Below, one piece after another: positions 50,867 to 58,223 of a stretch of 64,000 nucleotides of DNA (position 1 is the stretch's first letter; each line of letters begins with the position of its first letter). Source of the stretch: Asanoa iriomotensis (GTDB lineage Bacteria; Actinomycetota; Actinomycetes; Mycobacteriales; Micromonosporaceae); NCBI RefSeq assembly GCF_016862515.1, contig NZ_BONC01000007.1:1-64000 (forward strand), read 5' to 3'. The translations under genes and the position numbers were made by a program. The notes below the pieces were generated by a model. The model saw nothing but the letters and a program-made list of their open reading frames with translations. It did not search any database and was not told the DNA's origin.

Positions 50867-52885
50867 CTAACGGCGGTCCTGAATGGTTACGCAGTTGCCG
50901 GTTTCATACCCGCCCTCGCTGTCTTTGACCAGATGGTCGTCGGCGTCCGAGATCCGGGCACAGACCTTCGGATTGTCGCCGATGATGTCGCGGTAGTTGC
51001 CGCCGTTGACCGAGCGCACCGACGGCTGCTTGTCCTCGAGATAGAAGCGGCCGGGCTGGTCCGACTGGAAACCCATCTGGGCCGCCGGCGGGTTGCGGCC
51101 GTCGCCGCCGTAGATGTGCAGGTGGAATCCGCCGGAGTTCCGCGGGGTCGCACCGTTCCATTCGGCGACGTACTCGACCACGAACTTCTCGTTGTCGACG
51201 AACGCCTGTGTGATGCAGACGTAGCGGGCGTTGGCCTTGATCGCGTCGGTGCACTGCTCCGCGGGTGGCAGGACCTGCGCGGTCGGGCCGGCCGAGTTGG
51301 TCGCCGGCGGGGTCGGGTCGCCGCCGCCGGCGACGAAGCCGAGGTTGTCGCGGTTGACCCAGATCGCCGCACCGGCGAGCGCGAGCACGACGACGACCGC
51401 GGCCGCGATCAGGGGAGCCCGGCTGCCGCGGCGGCGCTCCGGCGCGGGGGCGGGCGGTGGTGGTGCCGGCGGGGCGGGCTGGGCGTAGTTGTACTGGACC
51501 TGGTGCGCGCGGCCGCCCTGCTCGGGCCGCGGCCCGGCCGCCGCGGTCGGTCCGGCGACGCCCCGGCTGAACGGCTGCTGCGGGCGCACGGGCGGGCCCG
51601 AGGTCGGCGGGCCAGACGTGGGGCGGGCCGGCGCCGGGCTCATCGGGCGGGCAGGACTGACCGGACGGGCGGGGCTGACCGGGCGGGCAGGGCTGACCGG
51701 GGCGCTGGGCATCGGTGGCGCGCTCACCGGCGCGGAGCCGGTGGCCCGGGTCGGCGGGTGGTGGATGACCACGGTGGCGGAGCCGCGGGCCGCGGCCGGG
51801 TCCGGCGCCTGCGCGTTGCCGCCCACCCGCGCGCTGGCCAACCGGGCCGCGCCCAACGCCACCGCGTGCTTCGGGTGCGCGTCGACCGCCACCGGCCGGT
51901 TGAGCTCCGCCGCCACGAGCTGGGCCACGAGCGGCATCCGCGACGAGCCGCCGACCAGCAGCACCGAGTGCAGCTGCTCGGGCTCGACGCCGGCCGAGCG
52001 GACCGCGCGGCGCAGCGCCTCGATCGAGCCGTAGAGCGCCGGCCGGACCATCGCCTCCAGCTCGCCCCGGGTCAGCCGCACCTCGGTGGAGAGGTTGGGC
52101 AGCAGCACCGGGATGGAGGCGTCCGTGTCCGCCGAGAGTGCCTCCTTGGCCGCGACGCACTCCTCGCGCAGCCGGGCCACCGCCGAGATCGCGGTCGGGT
52201 CGTCCTCGTCGAGGTCGCCCAGTTTGCCGCCGAGCGCCTGCGCGACGTGGTTGAACACCGCCGCGTCGAAGTCGATGCCGCCGAGCCGCTCGATGCCCTC
52301 CGGCTGGCCGAGGATCTCGAAGCCCTGCGCGGTCTTGCGGAGCACCGCCGCGTCGAACGTGCCGCCGCCGAGGTCGTAGACCGCGACCACGGCGCCGGTC
52401 TCGATCCGCTGCTGGCTCGCGTAGAAGACGGCGGCGGCCTCGGGCTCGGTGATGAACGCGACCGGCTCCTCGATGCCGGCCAGCCGCACGGCCTGGCGGA
52501 GCAGGTCGGTCTTGTAGGGGCCCCAGTTGGCCGGGTGCGAGACGGTGACCGCGCTCGGCGGGCCGCCCTCCCGGCTGGCCACCTCGTCGAGGGTCCAGCG
52601 CAGCAGCCGGCCCATCAGGGCCTCGGCCGAGTACGGGACGCCGCCGAGCAGGATCGGTGTCGTGTCGCCGAACCGCCGCTTGAACTCCCGCGCCACCCGG
52701 TGCGGCTCGGTCAACCCGCGCCGGTTGGCCGGCTCGCCGGTCAGGAACGTCTCGTCCTCCCGGAGCAGCACGACCGACGGCACGGCGGCCGAGCGGCTGC
52801 CCAGCGAGGCGATCTCCGCATGACCCGCGCGCCAGGTCGCGGCGGCCGTGAAGGTGGTGCCGAGGTCAACGCCGAGTGCGTACAT
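50867..52885 (-). CDS. Membrane-anchored Hsp70-family protein
   Basis: 672 aa. DnaK-type ATPase domain (about residues 1-355) with GVDLGTTF, YDLGGGTFDAAVL and VLLVGGSSRMPLV, the three nucleotide-contact motifs; the usual substrate-binding domain is missing. A long Pro/Ala/Ser linker with SPARPV repeats (about 370-480) leads to a transmembrane helix (about 487-508) and a 160-residue extracytoplasmic domain with four Cys, probably two disulfides. The outside domain may sense an envelope state and the ATPase may act on cytoplasmic partners. ATG start. Upstream of the LAL regulator, 87 bp apart. Confidence 0.9.
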   Translation of the reverse strand: MYALGVDLGTTFTAAATWRAGHAEIASLGSRSAAVPSVVLLREDETFLTGEPANRRGLTEPHRVAREFKRRFGDTTPILLGGVPYSAEALMGRLLRWTLDEVASREGGPPSAVTVSHPANWGPYKTDLLRQAVRLAGIEEPVAFITEPEAAAVFYASQQRIETGAVVAVYDLGGGTFDAAVLRKTAQGFEILGQPEGIERLGGIDFDAAVFNHVAQALGGKLGDLDEDDPTAISAVARLREECVAAKEALSADTDASIPVLLPNLSTEVRLTRGELEAMVRPALYGSIEALRRAVRSAGVEPEQLHSVLLVGGSSRMPLVAQLVAAELNRPVAVDAHPKHAVALGAARLASARVGGNAQAPDPAAARGSATVVIHHPPTRATGSAPVSAPPMPSAPVSPARPVSPARPVSPARPMSPAPARPTSGPPTSGPPVRPQQPFSRGVAGPTAAAGPRPEQGGRAHQVQYNYAQPAPPAPPPPAPAPERRRGSRAPLIAAAVVVVLALAGAAIWVNRDNLGFVAGGGDPTPPATNSAGPTAQVLPPAEQCTDAIKANARYVCITQAFVDNEKFVVEYVAEWNGATPRNSGGFHLHIYGGDGRNPPAAQMGFQSDQPGRFYLEDKQPSVRSVNGGNYRDIIGDNPKVCARISDADDHLVKDSEGGYETGNCVTIQDRR

Positions 52886-53089
52886 CGCGGTCGCTCCGGA
52901 TCATCGTGGGCAGTTGCTGGATCGAGTGTTCTTGATGGCACAGCGGGGGGCTCGGCGCTGTCGGGAGTCCGACCGCTCCACCTTGGTTCCTTGGTTTTGA
53001 CCTGCGCCGACCGGAGGTCCAGGCGCCTTGGACAGGACTGGGGGACGAGCACGGGGAAGTCCCCGACGGAGGGTGCCCTGGCGGCGCCC

Positions 53090-53095
53090 TAGGGT
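53090..53095 (+). promoter_or_regulatory. -10 box of leaderless acidic-protein gene
   Basis: TAGGGT, 6 nt before the ATG at 53102, in the region shared with the divergent hsp70 gene. Confidence 0.5.
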
Positions 53096-53101
53096 TGGTC
53101 C

Positions 53102-53641
53102 ATGGACGCGCGACCGCTCAAGGACGTACTCACCGACCTGGTGGGTGACCCGTCCGCGGCCGCCGGCGCACTGGCCGGCGCCGGCCACGACCTGCCGCCC
53201 GAGCTCGTGGCGGAGGCCGTGGTCAGTTTCGCCGGCACCGCGCCCGCGGAGGTCGCCGAGCACCTCGCCCCGTTCGTCACCGCGCACAGCGGCGTCCCCG
53301 TCGAGTCCGAGCTGGACGACCCGGCCGACTGGCCGGAGCTGCTGGCGACCGCGCCGGCCGAGCCCGACGCGGAGCTCGACGACGCTCTGCCGCTCGACGA
53401 GAGCGACACCGCCGACGCCGGTCTGGCCGAGCTGGACTTCGGCGCGGGCGACGACGGCACCACCGGGCCGGACCCGGACCTCGACCTCGATACGGACCCC
53501 GGCGGCGACCTGGACGACGAGCCGGTCGCCGTCGGCGGGGGTCCGGACTACCCGGACGAGCCGGCCACGGCCACGTTCGACGCGGAGTTCCCCGAAGAGG
53601 CCGAGGACGACGACGACCTGGACGACGATCTCGACGGCTGA
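53102..53641 (+). CDS. Acidic two-part protein in the ini locus
   Basis: 179 aa. The first 65 residues are predicted helical (LKDVLTDLVGDPSAAAGAL ... EVAEHLAPFVTAH); the rest is very acidic, with Asp/Glu-rich low-complexity segments and a final DDDDLDDDLDG. Very low pI. No known domain. Transcribed alone from a leaderless promoter, divergent from hsp70 and convergent with iniC-like; it separates these two groups. Its first part might be a binding module and the tail an acidic protein- or metal-interaction region. Confidence 0.75.
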   Translation: MDARPLKDVLTDLVGDPSAAAGALAGAGHDLPPELVAEAVVSFAGTAPAEVAEHLAPFVTAHSGVPVESELDDPADWPELLATAPAEPDAELDDALPLDESDTADAGLAELDFGAGDDGTTGPDPDLDLDTDPGGDLDDEPVAVGGGPDYPDEPATATFDAEFPEEAEDDDDLDDDLDG

Positions 53642-53655
53642 GCGGTGGCGCATCG

Positions 53656-55131
53656 TCAGCGCGCCCGGCCGTTGAGGTCGGCCAGCAGTCCCTCGCAGGA
53701 GCGCACCGCCACCCGCGCCGCGACCGCCATCTCGTGCACGGTCAGCGGGTTCTCGGCCCGCCGCTGCCAGCGCACCAGCGCCTCGGACGCGGCGGAGCGG
53801 AGCTGGCCCGCACCGGCATCCGGCGGCAGGTCGAGGCGGATGTGCGGCGCGGTGCCCGTACCCCCGATGACTCGTTCGAGCTCCTCGACCACCGCCGGTT
53901 TGCCGCCCAGCCAGCCGGCGCGCAGCGTGGCCAGCACCCGCAGCTCGTTGAACGGGTGCGCGGACGCGACGATCTCCTCGACCTCGGCCGCCACCGCGGG
54001 ACTGCCGGAGCGGGGCCGGGTGCGGGTCAGCGTGTCCAGGGCGAGCAGGGCCGAGCGGGCCTTGAGCACGTCGCGGCGCTCGAAGAACAGCGAGCCGAGC
54101 ACCTCCTGCAGCTCGGTCAGGCCGCTGCGGTCGGTCAGCTCGCGGGCGAGCCCGGTCGCGGTGGTCTGGCCGTCCTGGCGGAGCAGCGTGCTGGCCAGCC
54201 GGATCCCGTAGAGGCCGAAGCGGGCCAGCAAGGCCTCCCGCTCGATCGAGGTCAGACCCAGCTCGGGCAGGGTGTTGACGAACCGGTCCGCGGTCAGCAG
54301 CAGCTCCTCGGCCGGCTTGACCTCGAGCCCGGCGACCGCGCGCAGATGCCGCACCTCGGTCTCGGTCAGCGTCGCCGCGGTCTCGGCGAGCAGACCAGCC
54401 ACGGGTACGACGGTCTGCACCACCCGCCGCACGTTGCCGTCGCCGGCCAGCCGGGCGGCGATCCGCCGGGCCGAGGCCATCGCGTCGAGCCGGCCGACGC
54501 CGATCTCGTCGGCGCGGGACAGCACGCCGATCGCGTTGACCGGGTTGGGCCGGGACACCTCGGTGTCGTGGAAGGCGTGCAGGAACTCGAGGTCGTTGGC
54601 GTGCAGGTGGCGCATCAGGTAGAGCACCGCGTCGGCCGGCGTCTCCTCGTCGTCGGGCGCGATCAGCTCCCAGGCGCGCCGGGAGACGCGTTCCGAGAGC
54701 GAGCCGATGCCGGGGGTGTCGATCAGCGTGGCCCGGCGCAGCGCCTGCGAGGGCCAGGTGATGTCGAGCGAGTGCACGTCCTCGGGGCGGATGCCGCCGA
54801 GGTCGACCTCGACCGCGCCCTCGTCGCGGGTGAACCGGAGCTGGCGCGGTGCGCCGCCGGCACGCGGGTGGAGGGTGACCCGGTAGGTGTGCCCGTCGCG
54901 GTACCAGGTGACGATCCGGGTGCACTCGCCCGCGTCCGTCGGCGCGAGGCGGTCCGCGACCAGCGCGTTGAGCAATGTGGACTTGCCGGACTTGACCCGG
55001 CCGGCGATCGCGACCCGCAGCGGCTCGTCCAGCCGGGCCCGCACCTCTGCGATCCGCTCGTCGAACCCGCTGCCCCGGTAGACGCCCGCGGCCCGGGTCA
55101 ACGCCGCGCGGGTGCGCTCCACGAGGGTCAT
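53656..55131 (-). CDS. iniC: IniC-like dynamin GTPase
   Basis: 491-aa dynamin-superfamily GTPase. G1 GRVKSGKST (44-52), G3 DTPG (138-141), G4 SRADE (205-209, in place of NKxD). The rest is a helical stalk with no clear membrane paddle. M. tuberculosis IniC follows IniA in the same way. The ATG overlaps the iniA stop (ATGA), so the two GTPases are made in a fixed ratio, a common feature of bacterial dynamin pairs. Assigned as iniC by position and domain rather than by full-length identity. Confidence 0.85.
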   Translation of the reverse strand: MTLVERTRAALTRAAGVYRGSGFDERIAEVRARLDEPLRVAIAGRVKSGKSTLLNALVADRLAPTDAGECTRIVTWYRDGHTYRVTLHPRAGGAPRQLRFTRDEGAVEVDLGGIRPEDVHSLDITWPSQALRRATLIDTPGIGSLSERVSRRAWELIAPDDEETPADAVLYLMRHLHANDLEFLHAFHDTEVSRPNPVNAIGVLSRADEIGVGRLDAMASARRIAARLAGDGNVRRVVQTVVPVAGLLAETAATLTETEVRHLRAVAGLEVKPAEELLLTADRFVNTLPELGLTSIEREALLARFGLYGIRLASTLLRQDGQTTATGLARELTDRSGLTELQEVLGSLFFERRDVLKARSALLALDTLTRTRPRSGSPAVAAEVEEIVASAHPFNELRVLATLRAGWLGGKPAVVEELERVIGGTGTAPHIRLDLPPDAGAGQLRSAASEALVRWQRRAENPLTVHEMAVAARVAVRSCEGLLADLNGRAR

Positions 55132-56915
55132 GCCTGTGCCAGCTTGGTCGCGCGGTCGCGGAGCTGGCCCAGGCGGGTCAGCTCGGCGTCCAGGTCCTTG
55201 AGGCGCTTCTGGCGGTCCGCCTGTGAGCGCTTGGCGGTGTCGGTGGCCGCGGCCAGGGCGGTCGCGGTGGACCGGTTGAGCTCCTCGGCCAGCCGGGTGT
55301 AGTGGTCGCGGAGCTGCCGCTGCACCCGGCGCACGGTGTCGCGACTGTCCTTGCCGGACACGAAGCTGATCTCGTCGCAGTAGCGGCGCATGGCGTTCTT
55401 GCCCTGGGCCCGGCGCTTCTCCAGCTGCCGTTTCTTCTCGTCCTTGAGGCCGCGATGGCCCATCACCACGCCGATCCCGATGCCGATCGGGCCGAGCGCG
55501 ACGCCCATCAGGCTGCCGAGCATGGTGAACATCAGGGCGCCGCCGTACGCGCTCTTCAGCGCGACCATCACCTGCTTGCCGGCGGTCATCTTGGCGAGCT
55601 CGATGCGGTGCTCGACCGCGCGCTCCTCGACCAGTGGCGTCGGGTTGTAGACCTTGAGCATGCCGACCGCCTTGCCGGACGCCTCGTGGAAGTGGCCGGC
55701 CACCTGCTCGCTCAGCTCGGCGGCCCGGCGGCGCAGGAAGGTGTAGTTGCCGAGCAGGTCGTACGAGATCCGCGCCCGCAGCCACTCCTCCATCTCGGGC
55801 CACATGTCGGCCGGGTCGACCTCGTCGATCGCGTCGTCGGCCTCGGTGGTGATCTTGCGGATCCGGTCGCGCAGGTCGAAGTCGACGTCGGCGGTCAGGT
55901 CGGCGGTGCCGTCGTTGAGCGTCACGCTCCACCGGGCGGCCGCGGTCTTGAGCTCCTCGACCTGGCGCTTGGCGGTGTTGAGGTCGTCGACGATGCGCTG
56001 CGCGTTGGCCGGGTTCGCCAGCGCGTCCCGCTCGGCGGAGAACTGGCCGGTGAGCTGGTCACAGACCGCGAGCACCTCGGCGCCCGCGTCGGCGGACCGG
56101 CGGGCCGCGGCGCCGCCGCCGACCCGCTCCTGCACGAACTTGACGAGGTCCGGGAAGCCGGACTCGACGTTGAGCTTCTGGTCGTTGGCGCGTACGGCCC
56201 GGGCGCGCAACGGCGAGGAGACCGGCATCAGCGGCAGGTCGCCGACCATCCGGAGGTGGCCCGCGTTCAGGTCGCGGATCCGCCGCCAGGCCGGGTAGAA
56301 GTCAATCTTGGTGAGCGCGCAGACCACGGTCGGGCACAGCTCGTGGGCCTGGCGCAGGAACTCGACCTCGCTGCGGGTCAGTTCCTGCGCAGCGTCGGTG
56401 ACGAACACGACGGCGTCGGCGACCGAGATCGCGGCGAGCCCGGCCGCGGCGTGCGCGGAACCCAGGCCGCCGACACCCGGTGTGTCGACCATGACCAGCC
56501 CACCAGCGAGAATCTTGCGCGGAACGGTCACGTCGACCCGGGCCGGGCGGGCGCCCAGGGCCGAGCCTTCGACGACGTGCCCACGCAGGTCGGCGAACTC
56601 GACCTGCTCGCGGCGCGGTGGGTTGCCGTCGTAGACCAGCGTCGCGGTCTTCTCCTCGCCGTGCCGGACGAACGTCGGGACCGCCGTCGCCACGTCGTCG
56701 TCGACGGGGCAGACGGCGGTGCCGAGCAACGCGTTGATCAGTGAGCTCTTGCCCTGCTTGAACTCGCCGGCCACGACGATGTGCACCGCCGGGTCGGCGA
56801 GCCCGGTGCGGATCCGGCCGAGCCGTGCCGCGAGATCCTCCCGCCCGTACGCGGTGCACGCCTTGATGCCCAGGTCGACCAGCGAGGTGGCCGGCGTGGT
56901 GGCTGGCTCGGACAT
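55128..56915 (-). CDS. iniA: IniA-like dynamin GTPase
   Basis: 595 aa. G1 GEFKQGKS (50-57), DTPG (144-147), TKID (202-205) and a hydrophobic membrane-binding stretch (about 456-487, GALMFTMLGSLMGVALGPIGIGIG) in the expected paddle position, flanked by coiled-coil helices. IniA of M. tuberculosis fuses and remodels membranes; the same role is likely here. ATG at 56915, and 93 bp after iniB. First of a coupled iniA-iniC pair. Confidence 0.87.
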   Translation of the reverse strand: MSEPATTPATSLVDLGIKACTAYGREDLAARLGRIRTGLADPAVHIVVAGEFKQGKSSLINALLGTAVCPVDDDVATAVPTFVRHGEEKTATLVYDGNPPRREQVEFADLRGHVVEGSALGARPARVDVTVPRKILAGGLVMVDTPGVGGLGSAHAAAGLAAISVADAVVFVTDAAQELTRSEVEFLRQAHELCPTVVCALTKIDFYPAWRRIRDLNAGHLRMVGDLPLMPVSSPLRARAVRANDQKLNVESGFPDLVKFVQERVGGGAAARRSADAGAEVLAVCDQLTGQFSAERDALANPANAQRIVDDLNTAKRQVEELKTAAARWSVTLNDGTADLTADVDFDLRDRIRKITTEADDAIDEVDPADMWPEMEEWLRARISYDLLGNYTFLRRRAAELSEQVAGHFHEASGKAVGMLKVYNPTPLVEERAVEHRIELAKMTAGKQVMVALKSAYGGALMFTMLGSLMGVALGPIGIGIGVVMGHRGLKDEKKRQLEKRRAQGKNAMRRYCDEISFVSGKDSRDTVRRVQRQLRDHYTRLAEELNRSTATALAAATDTAKRSQADRQKRLKDLDAELTRLGQLRDRATKLAQA

Positions 56916-57008
56916 CGTCCCCTCCTGCGTACGGCGCAGCGGGCCGGCCGGGCCGGATGGCCCGACCGCCCGCTGACGGCGTGTGGTTGGTTGAGTTGTG
57001 TGTCAGGG

Positions 57009-58049
57009 TCAGGCGGGGGCGTCCTCGGCCTCGACCTCGCGCACGACCATCTCGTCGGCCTCTTCGAGGACCTTGGGCTGCGGCAGGCCCAGGTCGACGT
57101 CGATCTCCTGCTCGGTCTCCTGGTCGCCGGGGCCCTGCTCGGTGTTGACGATGGAGTCCTCGGCGTTGACCGTGTTGGTCTCGACGATGGTGGTGTCGTT
57201 GTCCTCGTTGGTGGTGTCGCCGTCGCCGAGGCCGATCGCGGAGTCGTCGTTGTCGGCGATGTTGGTGCCGGAGCCCACGTTCGAGTTGTCGAGGGTCGAG
57301 TCGTTGACGTTGTTGACGTCGCCGTCGCCGAAGTTGATGACGCCGTCGTTGTCGCCGTCGACGTCCACGTCGTTGGCCTGCTGCTCGTTGTTGTCGCCCA
57401 CGATCGAGCGGTCGACGTCGCCGTCGGCCACGATGCCGGTGTTGACACCGGTCACCACGGGCGCCTCGAGGTCGCCGTCGACCGACACGGCGCCGTCGCT
57501 GTTGAACAGGTTGTCGCCCTCGATGTCGCCGTCGACGACCTGCGAGTTGGCCCCGGTCGCGGCGTTGACGTCGTCGGCCTCGCCGACCGCCACGGCGCCG
57601 TCGCCGGACGCGTTCGCGTTGTTGGTGTCGACGTCGATGTCACCGTCGAAGTCGTCGCCGACCTCGATGTTGGTGCTCTGGTCGACGATCTCGTTGATCA
57701 CGTCGTTGTCGTTGGTCACCTGGGTGACGTAGGTCAGGTGCTGGACGACCTGCTCCATCGACTGCGGGCCCGAGGTCACGGGGTGCGCGGGCGGGTGGTA
57801 ACCGCCGCCACCGCCACCGCCGCCGCTCGTGTAGCTCTGCAGCGCCCGGCTCGCGTCGGCCGGGAAGCCCGGCTGGCCGCAGGCGATCTGCGTGATGGCC
57901 GGCATGTCCAGACCGGACAGGTCGTGCTCGCTGATGCCATGGGAGACCAGTTGGCCCTCCGGGTTCTTCACGAACTCCAGTGCCTTGGCCGGGTCTGTCA
58001 GCTCCTGGATGAAGTTGACCAGGAGGTTGGTGACGTCGACGTTCTGCAT
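57009..58049 (-). CDS. iniB: IniB-like protein with Asp/Asn-rich repeats
   Basis: 346 aa. The IniB N-terminal domain is at residues about 1-70 (LLVNFIQELTDPAKALEFVKNPEGQL, then a Gly-rich hinge GGGGGGGG). Residues about 113-310 are low-complexity repeats of Asp, Asn, Gly and Val (GDGD, DVDGDND, NVNDST and similar), suggesting a beta-roll or extended calcium-binding fold; this differs from the Gly/Ala-rich middle of mycobacterial IniB. No signal peptide. ATG 58049 follows GGGGGAAAGG. Downstream of the iniR-like regulator, upstream of iniA, as in mycobacterial iniBAC. Confidence 0.85.
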   Translation of the reverse strand: MQNVDVTNLLVNFIQELTDPAKALEFVKNPEGQLVSHGISEHDLSGLDMPAITQIACGQPGFPADASRALQSYTSGGGGGGGGYHPPAHPVTSGPQSMEQVVQHLTYVTQVTNDNDVINEIVDQSTNIEVGDDFDGDIDVDTNNANASGDGAVAVGEADDVNAATGANSQVVDGDIEGDNLFNSDGAVSVDGDLEAPVVTGVNTGIVADGDVDRSIVGDNNEQQANDVDVDGDNDGVINFGDGDVNNVNDSTLDNSNVGSGTNIADNDDSAIGLGDGDTTNEDNDTTIVETNTVNAEDSIVNTEQGPGDQETEQEIDVDLGLPQPKVLEEADEMVVREVEAEDAPA

Positions 58050-58144
58050 TGCCTTTCCCCCTTCTGAGGATCGCTCTCCCGGCCTGTCTGGCGGGGTGTG
58101 TTCATAGCCTCGCCGCCGGCCCACCCCCCGGACATCGGGAAGAC

Positions 58145-58167
58145 CCCCCTGCCTGGGGGAAGGTATA
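58145..58167 (-). promoter_or_regulatory. Possible iniB promoter and leader hairpin
   Basis: TATACC (58162-58167) on the minus strand, followed by CCCCC-N5-GGGGG (58145-58159). A regulator site or the start of a structured leader could be here, about 95 nt before the iniB ATG. Confidence 0.3.
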
Positions 58168-58223
58168 GGGGGATCGGCCGGTACACAGCAGACCGCGAAA
58201 AGGCCCGCTCATGACGCGGAGTG

